From Fibrobacterota bacterium (GTDB lineage Bacteria > Fibrobacterota > Chitinivibrionia > Chitinivibrionales > Chitinispirillaceae): a DNA stretch of 26,552 bases. Below, piece after piece: positions 17,701-24,188 of the stretch. Where the stretch lies: positions 1 through 26,552 of the forward strand of contig JAEYNR010000043.1 in assembly GCA_023412475.1 (NCBI GenBank), written 5' to 3'. Made by a program: the position numbers and the translations under genes. The notes under the pieces were generated by a model, which was given only the letters and a program-made list of their open reading frames with translations, was not told the DNA's origin and made no database searches. Every line of letters starts with the position of its first letter. Position 1 is the stretch's first letter.

Positions 17701-17937
17701 GGTGCAAGGGGTGACATAGATAATGCGGAAAAAGCTTACTTTAAAGCTGTTGAAAAAAAGCATGATATTCCGGAAACCTATGCTAATCTGGTAAATCTTT
17801 ATATCGAGCTGGAGGAGTTTGTCAAAGCCAGACAGTGGATAATCAAAGGGCTGGGACACAATCCGGGTAATGAGATTCTAACAGCACTGCGGGAGAGGTT
17901 ACTGGAAGCTGAGGAAGCTGCGAAGAATCGGAAGTGA
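14731..17937 (+). CDS. Exported tetratricopeptide-repeat protein
   Basis: The 1068-residue product begins with a signal peptide ('NYKIFWLVFFVSLFFGAEA', cleavage probably near residue 20). It is then almost wholly TPR helical hairpins, recognisable from 'ALKFFDQALSIFPEYSDAI' (about residue 66) to the C-terminus, roughly two dozen units. A break at about 915-940 is Lys/Ser-rich and linker-like, so the array is two superhelices (about 50-910 and 945-1060). There is no enzymatic domain. TPR scaffolds of this size in the periplasm usually organise outer-membrane or envelope complexes. Its overlap (ATGA) with the HAD hydrolase is the only functional hint. The ATG at 14731 is the natural start: the signal sequence begins there. 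Confidence 0.88.
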   Translation: MNYKIFWLVFFVSLFFGAEATELEFELDLSDEDALTSAINKAASAAYEMNLEGLKALEKKEYDKALKFFDQALSIFPEYSDAINNRGVVYFRKGNISEAQSIWESLAANDSKYALASYNLGLVYLHERQLEPARRLMERALRADDKLVEAHARLGMIYLELGSKQKGVESLKKAYRINPENNDAWVFLAHGLISTGDTSAAIDVLKKKLDKHEALSFLGKIEGVRKNYQKAADYLSRAVNKGADPSVMVDLATVLVDNGKDRDALSILSRYFSLKIPHSADSWLLAGIAAKNSGDLAAAQKYFEDGAKYYPDDPIIRYNLGQIYFHSKQFDMAEKTWDGLDDSIQDPSLLYLRAINARKLKQLDLAEKLIKQAMEMDSRAEFHDLLGVIFHYKNDDKSAEEQFRKALKINPELRSAQLNIALCSKKGEDLDAVVKETQKKLSSCQEKDSCMELSFQLSLIYYHQKAIDKAIQTLSAIKEEDRDERIFRHLALFYKEDHQLDKAIHALEAASKKLYLEPNTEYELAELYLLAGYYTKAAEALNGLLPKWKQNPWRLHYQIGYSYLELNELEKAKNCFELSIKSKSNVAAQGLLAFVLNRQGNVSEARKLWEKNLKNDPSNPTIWINMGLSLEKDGNYKEALEHYKKAAMLKSDDKELQINIGNAYSGLEQYTDALNAYNQALSSGKRELAAYNIFLIARKKKDRQRAEQMAKLLKREFAQSSFTKRVNGEMDLWNGDTARAISTFQNLKDQDADDWLLLASVYAAKANSEKTSAYLAKIPKEKNYEKTINSIQAELAFRKGNYQQALTFLKSSFDTSFASKYNIALVAYNAGQYGEALSIAEKLLISAKGKDRADCCRLAGNAAFALKRWDSARQWYMQLSAMETSSAIVQYNLAVAFYNLNDIENAWKHYKRAQQIDPSVKNKDIESKHNSKTSKSRDSIAVLDSVDMWYNMAVDLHNEGKDSAAEKIYLKIVAKEKYHSQAWNNLGALYGARGDIDNAEKAYFKAVEKKHDIPETYANLVNLYIELEEFVKARQWIIKGLGHNPGNEILTALRERLLEAEEAAKNRK

Positions 17938-17960
17938 ATGGAAAATGTTGTAATAGGGGG

Positions 17961-17992
17961 AGGAAGCTACCGGAGTGCTGGGGTAGCTTCCT
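17961..17992. terminator. Strong hairpin between convergent genes
   Basis: AGGAAGCTACC and GGTAGCTTCCT form a perfect 11-bp stem with a 10-base loop, 23 bases after the TPR stop and between two convergent genes. The position suits a bidirectional transcription end, but neither side is followed by a T-run, so it is not a canonical intrinsic terminator. It may instead be a 3'-end-stabilising hairpin or a Rho-assisted end. Confidence 0.5.
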
Positions 17993-18131
17993 GCAAAAGT
18001 AAGATTGAATTCCGGAAGGTTTTGTGGACAATGCAGATCTGCTAGATTCTGATATTGAAGAGATACTAGTGTTCAAGTTAACATAGTCTCTACCAGGAAC
18101 CACATCAAGCATGATGAAGCTTTTGGACCCA

Positions 18132-20159
18132 TCAGTAACGATAGAATGTTTCACTGGCAGGCTTCAGCATTCTTGCATTAACAGCTACTATCACTGTACT
18201 TGCAGTCATAAGAGCCGCTCCCAGAGCAGGGCTTAAAAGAATGCCCCAACCATAGAGGACCCCTGATGCCAGAGGAATAGCGACAACGTTGTAACCGACT
18301 GCCCACAAAAGATTCTGAACCATTTTACGGTATGTTTTTCTTGCTAATTCTACAACTGTAACCACATCTGCCGGATTACTTCTGACAAGAATAATATCTG
18401 CGGTTTCTGCAGCTATATCGGTACCAGCACCAATAGCGATTCCAACATCTGCCTGAGCCAATGCAGGGGCATCATTGATGCCATCGCCGACCATGGCTGT
18501 GATACTTCCCCGGGCCTGAACCTCTTTTACTTTTCTTACCTTATCCTGAGGAAGTACCTCTGGGAAGTATTCGGTGAGGCCGGTTTGTTCTGATACCCAC
18601 TGGGCGACTTTCCTGTTATCACCGGTAATCATCATCGGGTTGACACCCATTTCTTTTAGCTTGCGGACTGCATCTTTTGACTCTGGTCGGATAATATCGG
18701 AGAGAGCGATCACCCCTTCTGCTTTGTCATCTATGAGCACGTAAACAACGGTTTTCCCTTTTTGGATTAATGGCGAAATAACTTCGTGTTGCTGCTTAAT
18801 ACCGTTTTCTTCAAGATATCCCGGACTTACAAGCTTGACCATGCGATTTTCCACCTCGCCTTGTGCACCTTTACCGGTTATTGATCGGAAATCTCTTACC
18901 TTCAGTTTTTCAGAAGAAGATTCCACTATTGCAAGGGCGATAGGGTGCTGCGAATGGGATTCCACTGCGGCTGCATACTTGAGTATACGTTCTTTATCCC
19001 AGTCAGGATTAAATGATATCACATCGGAGACTCCAAATTTACCCATAGTAATGGTACCAGTCTTATCAAACAGTATTGCAGATATATTTCTGGCATTTTC
19101 GAATGCGGATCTTTTTTTAATCAGCAGGCCATTTTGTGCTGAAATAGTGGTGGAAATTGCAATAACCAGTGGGATAGCCAGACCCAGAGCATGCGGACAG
19201 GCTATAACCATGACAGTAACTGTCCTCTCAAGTGCAAACTCGAAATTCTGTTTAAGAAAAACTGACCAGATTATCATGGTCAAAAGGCCGCTTCCAAGGG
19301 CTATACCGGTAAGCCAGGCTGCGGCTCTGTCTGCCAGATCCTGAGTTATGGAGCGGGTTTTTTGTGCATCGGAAACAAGCTTTATTACCTGAGAGAGAAA
19401 AGATTGTTCCCCGGTTTTTTCCACCATAATGCTAATAGATCCTTCACCATTAACCGAACCTCCGATTACCCGGTCCCCACTTTTCTTATACATTGGAACA
19501 GATTCACCGGTGAGCATGGCTTCATTAACCGATGACTCACCGTCAACTACTTGTCCATCGGCGGGTATCTTCTCTCCGGGCTTTACCAGAAGCCTATCTC
19601 CTCTGTTTATTAGATGTAATGGAACATCCTCGATGGAATCGCCAGAGAGGCGGTGAGCAGTCGAGGGAAGCAGCTTAACCAGGGATTCAACTGCATTTGA
19701 TGCTTCGGAGGTGGCTTTCATTTCGATCCAATGCCCTAAAAGCATGACATCGATAAGGGTAGCAAGTTCCCAGAAGAAAACCTCTCCTTCCACACCAAAT
19801 ACAACCGCACTCGAGTAAAAATATGCCACCGAAATCGCCAGCCCGATAAGGGTCATCATTCCAGGAGTACGCTCTTTCAGTTCGCGCCAAAGCCCCTGAA
19901 GAAAGGGTTTGCCACCGTAAAAGTAGATAAAAGAGGACAATAGCCACAGTAGATACAGATCTCCAGGAAACTGCAGGACTTCTCTTAACCCCAGTACATT
20001 TTGAATAAAAGGAGAGAGGATCAGAATCGGGACCGTGACAATCAGAGAGACATAGAAACGAATTTTGAAATCCCCAACATTATGGCCGTAATGTTTGCCA
20101 TGGTGCTCAGGCATTTCATCCTGGTCATGAGTGGAAGCTGTAGGTTTTTGGTGGTTCAT
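18132..20159 (-). CDS. copB: P1B-type heavy-metal (copper/silver) translocating ATPase, CopB-like
   Basis: Exports copper or silver ions from the cytoplasm using ATP. The 675-residue product has a His-rich N-terminus (residues 10-27, several His, no CxxC metal-binding domain), the actuator loop 'TGES' (217-220), the phosphorylation motif 'DKTGT' (D365), the 'SHSQHP' nucleotide motif (HP 405-406), and 'GDGINDAPALAQADVGIA' (558-575). The ion-path motif in transmembrane segment 6 is CPH (321-323), not CPC, and the last helices carry 'GYN....P' and 'MTASTVIVAVNA'. CPH, the His-rich tail and the final-helix motif define the P1B-3 (CopB) group. The direction of transport is by family knowledge. The start at 20159 has no strong ribosome binding site. 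No copper chaperone or regulator gene is adjacent, and a large non-coding stretch lies upstream. Confidence 0.92.
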   Translation of the reverse strand: MNHQKPTASTHDQDEMPEHHGKHYGHNVGDFKIRFYVSLIVTVPILILSPFIQNVLGLREVLQFPGDLYLLWLLSSFIYFYGGKPFLQGLWRELKERTPGMMTLIGLAISVAYFYSSAVVFGVEGEVFFWELATLIDVMLLGHWIEMKATSEASNAVESLVKLLPSTAHRLSGDSIEDVPLHLINRGDRLLVKPGEKIPADGQVVDGESSVNEAMLTGESVPMYKKSGDRVIGGSVNGEGSISIMVEKTGEQSFLSQVIKLVSDAQKTRSITQDLADRAAAWLTGIALGSGLLTMIIWSVFLKQNFEFALERTVTVMVIACPHALGLAIPLVIAISTTISAQNGLLIKKRSAFENARNISAILFDKTGTITMGKFGVSDVISFNPDWDKERILKYAAAVESHSQHPIALAIVESSSEKLKVRDFRSITGKGAQGEVENRMVKLVSPGYLEENGIKQQHEVISPLIQKGKTVVYVLIDDKAEGVIALSDIIRPESKDAVRKLKEMGVNPMMITGDNRKVAQWVSEQTGLTEYFPEVLPQDKVRKVKEVQARGSITAMVGDGINDAPALAQADVGIAIGAGTDIAAETADIILVRSNPADVVTVVELARKTYRKMVQNLLWAVGYNVVAIPLASGVLYGWGILLSPALGAALMTASTVIVAVNARMLKPASETFYRY

Positions 20160-20495
20160 TAGGATTTGTTTTTAGGATAAGGGGGGTGAAATGGAACACA
20201 GGCAAAGAATGCAAAAAGTGTGCCTTAAGGAGGGCTGAGAGGTAATTTCAGGTCTGCCTTTTCTTCAGAACGAAAAATATGAGTTCTTTACTACACGCAT
20301 TGCACGGCAGTTATCTGTCTCATGTAAAGTATAGGCTTAGTAGTTGCCTTAAGCTTCTTATTCCTGTTTGGATTTTAGTGTTTTGTGATTTGGAATTATC
20401 CCTGACTCGGTCGATGTGTACAGGTGCATTTAACCGTAGTGTCCGCATAGTGGATTGCTCTACGGATATGCTTGATGTCCGCCCTATCACAGGGA
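20160..20495. other. Intergenic region upstream of the metal ATPase
   Basis: 336 bases between the nuclease stop and the ATPase start. No recognisable gene: both strands are broken by stops or give low-plausibility peptides. It holds an imperfect hairpin, CCGTAG-N20-CTACGG (about 20434-20465), which could mark the 3' end of the nuclease transcript but has no T-run. TACAGGTGCA (20419-20428) is one mismatch from the CopY-type box TACANNTGTA and too far from the ATPase start to trust. A run of six G lies just upstream of the ATPase. Confidence 0.4.
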
Positions 20496-22934
20496 CTACA
20501 AATTCCCGATCATATCCACAATTTCACCGGCAGCATTACGTTCAGACTCTTTTTTACTCCTGCCGGATTTTAAAGATGACTCAATTTTACTTCCATCCGG
20601 AAGCGCTGCCCATGCCTTTGTCCAGAAAACAGGTGCATGAACAGGACCAGTATTCTCTGGTTCCGAGAAACCGAAATCAAGTATATATCTTCGTTTCTTC
20701 AAAATATTTAGTGTCAGCCTCGAGTCGGTATCTGTTTCTATCGACCTGGCATCTTGAGTGTTATTTTTGAGAGAAGAATCATTGTCGGTTGTAATATCTA
20801 TGCATTCTTTATTTTCGTTGCATGCAGTCAGAATCTCAGAAGCGGCACCCTGTTGAGCGGTTGTTTTAACTTTTGACCTATACCAATTTGAAACTTTCTG
20901 TAACGAACTGTTCTGCAAAACCGCACGGCAACACCATTCTGTGCCTATAACGCGAAACTCAAACCGAGGAGGATCTATATGTTGTTTCATGCAGTATTCA
21001 AGTAAAGCACTCTTGGGATTGGTTCTTTTAAAAATAGCGGTGTCCTCTTCAGAAAGTTGTTTTGTTTCGCCAATTTCTTTAGAATCCCTGGCAATGCATA
21101 ATGCAAGAATCTCTCGTGCTGCCAACTGTTCTGCTACAGATCGTTCTGCAGCCTTTTGCACGTTTTCATATCGGGTGCCATGAATTGTCAATTCCATCTT
21201 TGCACTGTGAAAGCCTCCCTCAATTCCCCATTGAGTGACAGGAGAGGGAATGTTGAGTTTCATACAATATTCCAGAAGTTTACCTTTGGGGTTCTCAGTT
21301 TTCATTTGCTCTGCAATAGCTGCTTCGTCTTGCAAAATTCCGGATTCAGAAGGTGTCAATATCCAGAGAAGGTTCCCCTTCTCATCATCTCTTCTGACCA
21401 ACCCCAGGTCAACAAGACTGCAGACAAGTTTTTCAATATCCTGAGCCTTTACTCTTACTCCAAACCACATATCGGCGATCTTGCTTCCCTTTACAGGGAA
21501 AGATGATGAGGGACCCAAAATGGCTCTGATTCTTTGAAGGTCTTTTTGCTCTGGTAATTTAACTATGTCGCTATAGTCTGAAGATTGTTTTTTTCTGAAT
21601 ATTCTTTCCACCACCAGTCCATCAAAACCACTGATGCAATCTTTACAAAGTAAGGAGTTTTTGAGGTTCTCGCGAGCTTCTGCTGAACCATGAACCAATA
21701 AAACTGTACGGGGTCTCAGAGAGTCAATAAATCCCGCCATCTCCATGCGGTCAGCATGAGCAGAGAGGCCAAAAATCTGTATCGAGGCTTTAACAGAGAT
21801 CTCTTCTCCACAAAGAGTAATTTTTCGGTTTTCCGGTTTTTCTGATGCAAGATTAAGTAATAACCGTCCGGGAGATTCTTCATCCTGATAGCCTGTTAAG
21901 AGAACGGCATCGTGTTCGTTTTTAAGAATATTAGCTGCATAAAAAAGTGATGCGCCACCATTGAGCATTCCACTGGAAGCCACTATTATGCAGGGACCAC
22001 CTTGAAGAATCCCGCTACGCTGGGACTGGTTCTCCACAGGGGTGATCAAGTCACCCCAGAATGGATGACGGTTCGAACGTATTTCGTGGGCAAGTGATTT
22101 AGTTACATACTTTTCATAACCAGAATAAATATTGCAGACTGCTTTTACCATTCCATCAACGTAAACCGGTACCGGGTCGAGTCGCCCATCACGCATTGCT
22201 TTCTTTAAAATAAGAAGAATCTCTTGTGCGCGTCCTATTGCAAATGTTGGCACCAGAATTATCCCTTCACTTGCAATAACATTTTTCACCTGTTCGATAA
22301 AGCGGGTTTCTGCAACAGAACGTTCTTCGTGGAGCCGTTCACCATAGGTCGATTCAGAGATGAACAAGTCAACTGGAAAAGATGGCTTATGAGCGGTTCC
22401 AACTGTACGCTGCGATCCTATGCTGTAATCACCACTTAACAGAATATTACCCTCCGGACTCCCAATGTGGACCATTGCTGCACCAAGAATGTGTCCAGCC
22501 TGATAAAAGGTAATGGTCAAATCATCTATCACACGGGATTCATTAAACTGTACAGGAACCAGGTTTTTCATAACCCGCCTGACCTGTGTGTCGTTATACA
22601 AAGGTATATCAGCTTCACGATCCGGACCGTTCATTATTTTCAGTGAATCACGAAAAAGAATTTCTGCAAGCTCTATCGTGGGCGGGGTTGCAAGTATCGG
22701 AACATGCGGAAAATACTCTGCCAGTACTGGAAGAGCTCCGGAATGATCGGTATGTGCATGAGTAAGAACTATACAACATGGACTTTTACCATTAAGAACT
22801 GATAAATCAGGTAAAGGAGATTTGTGCTCACCAGGCCTTGTGCCGCAATCGACTACCACTGATGATGCAGCCGTTTCAAACAGAATACAAGATGCTCCGA
22901 TTGAGCTGGCACCTCCTGCGCAGGTAATTTTCAA
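20496..22934 (-). CDS. Beta-CASP metallo-beta-lactamase ribonuclease fused to three dsRNA-binding-like domains
   Basis: The 812-residue product begins with a metallo-beta-lactamase core having all zinc ligands: 'THAHTDH' (H59, H61, D63, H64), 'AGHILGA' (H148) and 'SGDYS' (D169). The beta-CASP insertion has motif A 'SESTYGERLHEE' (about 193), 'VPTFAIGRAQE', 'VASSGMLNGG' (about 318), 'GLSAHAD' (H393) and 'LVHG' (H415). This is the CPSF73/RNase J-type RNA endo/exonuclease fold. Residues about 465-545 look like a winged helix. Then come three dsRBD-like modules, 548-613 and 639-705 (both opening 'NPK..LLEYCMK..I..P') and 748-810. The last is the clearest, with 'GPVHAPVF' and 'GRSKKESERNAAGEIV', the loop and lysine helix that touch dsRNA. 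Start is TTG, with GGAGA eight bases before it and a TTGA overlap with the upstream small gene. Confidence 0.88.
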   Translation of the reverse strand: MKITCAGGASSIGASCILFETAASSVVVDCGTRPGEHKSPLPDLSVLNGKSPCCIVLTHAHTDHSGALPVLAEYFPHVPILATPPTIELAEILFRDSLKIMNGPDREADIPLYNDTQVRRVMKNLVPVQFNESRVIDDLTITFYQAGHILGAAMVHIGSPEGNILLSGDYSIGSQRTVGTAHKPSFPVDLFISESTYGERLHEERSVAETRFIEQVKNVIASEGIILVPTFAIGRAQEILLILKKAMRDGRLDPVPVYVDGMVKAVCNIYSGYEKYVTKSLAHEIRSNRHPFWGDLITPVENQSQRSGILQGGPCIIVASSGMLNGGASLFYAANILKNEHDAVLLTGYQDEESPGRLLLNLASEKPENRKITLCGEEISVKASIQIFGLSAHADRMEMAGFIDSLRPRTVLLVHGSAEARENLKNSLLCKDCISGFDGLVVERIFRKKQSSDYSDIVKLPEQKDLQRIRAILGPSSSFPVKGSKIADMWFGVRVKAQDIEKLVCSLVDLGLVRRDDEKGNLLWILTPSESGILQDEAAIAEQMKTENPKGKLLEYCMKLNIPSPVTQWGIEGGFHSAKMELTIHGTRYENVQKAAERSVAEQLAAREILALCIARDSKEIGETKQLSEEDTAIFKRTNPKSALLEYCMKQHIDPPRFEFRVIGTEWCCRAVLQNSSLQKVSNWYRSKVKTTAQQGAASEILTACNENKECIDITTDNDSSLKNNTQDARSIETDTDSRLTLNILKKRRYILDFGFSEPENTGPVHAPVFWTKAWAALPDGSKIESSLKSGRSKKESERNAAGEIVDMIGNL

Positions 22935-23188
22935 GTTAATTTTCTCCGGTATTTACACCAAAACACTTTATTGAAAGATAAAAGATTAGTTACTACTGTG
23001 GCTCTTGAAACAAATGTCTTGAAAAAAAAATCAGAAACAATAAGAATAGAACCAGAAATAATCAGAGTCAAAACAACCAGACTGAATCGGGATAGATTTA
23101 GAAAAATAAATATCAAAAAATAAGCCCTGAAGAAAAAAAGTGTTTTTCTATTTCCGGTCTTTCGTTTAGATTTATTCCACCTGCCCAT
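22931..23188 (-). CDS. Small basic membrane protein, hypothetical
   Basis: An 85-residue frame whose TGA overlaps the TTG start of the nuclease (TTGA), suggesting translational coupling. It is very basic at the N-terminus (RWNKSKRKTGNRK), followed by one long or two short hydrophobic segments (about residues 17-34 and 36-53, rich in Phe/Leu/Ile), and a basic tail ('KYRRKLT'). If real, it would be an inner-membrane protein with cytoplasmic basic ends and might anchor the nuclease at the membrane. Evidence against: no clear ribosome binding site before the ATG at 23188 and AT-rich DNA that favours hydrophobic frames. No family recognised. Confidence 0.4.
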   Translation of the reverse strand: MGRWNKSKRKTGNRKTLFFFRAYFLIFIFLNLSRFSLVVLTLIISGSILIVSDFFFKTFVSRATVVTNLLSFNKVFWCKYRRKLT

Positions 23189-23224
23189 CGTACTTATGTA
23201 TTAAGGGAGACGGGGCGGGGTGGA

Positions 23225-23247
23225 ATTACTTCTGATTAGATATTGTT
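23225..23247 (+). repeat. 23-bp direct repeat, left copy
   Basis: Identical at 22 of 23 positions to 24132-24154 (one A/G change), same orientation, starting ATTACTTCTGATT. The two copies are 907 bases apart and enclose the GNAT gene. The pattern is consistent with a small insertion flanked by repeats, or with a dispersed repeat family. Confidence 0.7.
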
Positions 23248-23409
23248 GTTATAAAGTTCCTATTTTTTCGATAATAAAATTAATGTATGAAGAGTGATAT
23301 TACAATATTACCAGTATAGGCTTATCCGAAGCCTCAAAGACTACTTCACTATATTCAGCGCGTGGAGCCGAAACGTATCTGCAAATTACAACCATTGAGG
23401 AATTAAAAA

Positions 23410-24048
23410 ATGAAAATTACCATTAGAAACGAACAGGAAAAGGATTTCAGAAGAGTGGAAGAGTTGACCAGGGAAGCATTCTGGAATCTGCATGTTCCCG
23501 GGTGTGATGAGCATTATTTAGCTCATGTAATGCGAAATCATCCTGATTTTATCGGAGAGCTTGATCTGGTCGCAGTTTATGAGAATGAAATTATCGGTAA
23601 CATAATGTACACCAGATCCTGGCTTCTTGATGAATTCGATAACAGGATTGAAACCCTGACATTTGGCCCCATATCAGTTTTGCCTCAATTCCAGAGAAAA
23701 GGAGTGGGTTCAGAATTGATACGATATTCTGCAGAGATTGCTGCCAAAAATGGTAAAAAGGCTATAATAATTCAAGGACATCCATACAACTACTGCAAGC
23801 ATGGATTTAAAAGCTCAAAGGATTTTCAGATAAGTGATATCGATGGACGCTTCCCCTATAGCCTTCTGGTTCTTGAACTGCAGAAAGGAGTACTGCAGGG
23901 ACATAAATGGAGATATTACTACAGTGATATCTACAATCTTAACCCTGAGGATTCTATAGAGTTTGATAAGCAGTTTGAACCCAAAAAAAAGGAATACAAA
24001 CATACTCAGGAAGAATTTTCGATCTCATGCAGGGCATATTTGTTGTAG
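23410..24048 (+). CDS. GNAT family N-acetyltransferase (YhbS-like)
   Basis: GNAT enzymes transfer an acetyl group from acetyl-CoA to an amine. The 212-residue product starts 'ITIRNEQEKDFRRVEELTREAFW', the usual N-terminal beta1-alpha1 of the fold. It has 'IGNIMYTRSWL' (beta4), then 'TFGPISVLPQFQRKGVGSELI' with the acetyl-CoA pyrophosphate loop Q-R-K-G-V-G (about residues 97-102), and 'GHPYNYCKHGFK' near the end of the fold. The 'GP.SVLP..Q.KG.G..L' and 'Y..HGF' combination is characteristic of the YhbS branch, whose substrates are mostly unknown. A Lys-rich tail follows. The ribosome binding site is GAGGAA, 7 bases before the ATG. It stands alone, converging on the hendecad-repeat gene, and sits between two direct repeats, hinting at acquisition. 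Confidence 0.88.
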   Translation: MKITIRNEQEKDFRRVEELTREAFWNLHVPGCDEHYLAHVMRNHPDFIGELDLVAVYENEIIGNIMYTRSWLLDEFDNRIETLTFGPISVLPQFQRKGVGSELIRYSAEIAAKNGKKAIIIQGHPYNYCKHGFKSSKDFQISDIDGRFPYSLLVLELQKGVLQGHKWRYYYSDIYNLNPEDSIEFDKQFEPKKKEYKHTQEEFSISCRAYLL

Positions 24049-24086
24049 ACAAAATCGCGGCTGCAGATCTTTTTTGAGACTGTTCA

Positions 24087-24188
24087 GGGACAAATAATAC
24101 CTGCGATTCTTCGTTTAGATATTGTTATCAGATTACTTCTGATTGGATATTGTTTTGATATTTTTTCTGATCAGGTATTATTTGTCCC
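24087..24188. repeat. 17-bp perfect inverted repeat enclosing 68 bases
   Basis: Arms 24087-24103 (GGGACAAATAATACCTG) and 24172-24188 are exact reverse complements. The right arm covers the stop codon and last two codons of the hendecad gene. The left arm lies in the tail of the GNAT transcript and would also read 'RDK-stop'. The enclosed segment contains a 6-bp hairpin (ATCAGA at 24127-24132 with TCTGAT at 24138-24143) flanked by two GATATTGTT copies (24118-24126, 24146-24154). It could fold in both transcripts, but no T-run follows, so it is not a standard terminator. Confidence 0.75.
24132..24154 (+). repeat. 23-bp direct repeat, right copy
   Basis: Partner of 23225-23247, with one mismatch. 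It lies inside the loop of the 17-bp inverted repeat, so the right boundary of the GNAT segment coincides with a structured element. Confidence 0.7.

Noticed and set aside
17843..18154. 103-residue minus-strand frame overlapping the ATPase 3' end and the TPR 3' end
   Set aside because: It runs through the 11-bp hairpin and far into the TPR coding region, has no ribosome binding site and no protein-like pattern beyond the first 40 residues.
20419..20428. Near CopY-type operator TACAGGTGCA
   Set aside because: One mismatch in a short motif, about 260 bases from the ATPase start, and no regulator gene nearby.
20279..20770. 163-residue plus-strand frame
   Set aside because: Mostly antisense to the nuclease C-terminus, which has far stronger domain support; no ribosome binding site or recognisable motif.
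23252..23274. Sigma-28-like promoter (TAAA and TTCGATAA) upstream of the GNAT gene
   Set aside because: Spacing is 11 bases instead of about 15 and the -10 lacks the GCC.
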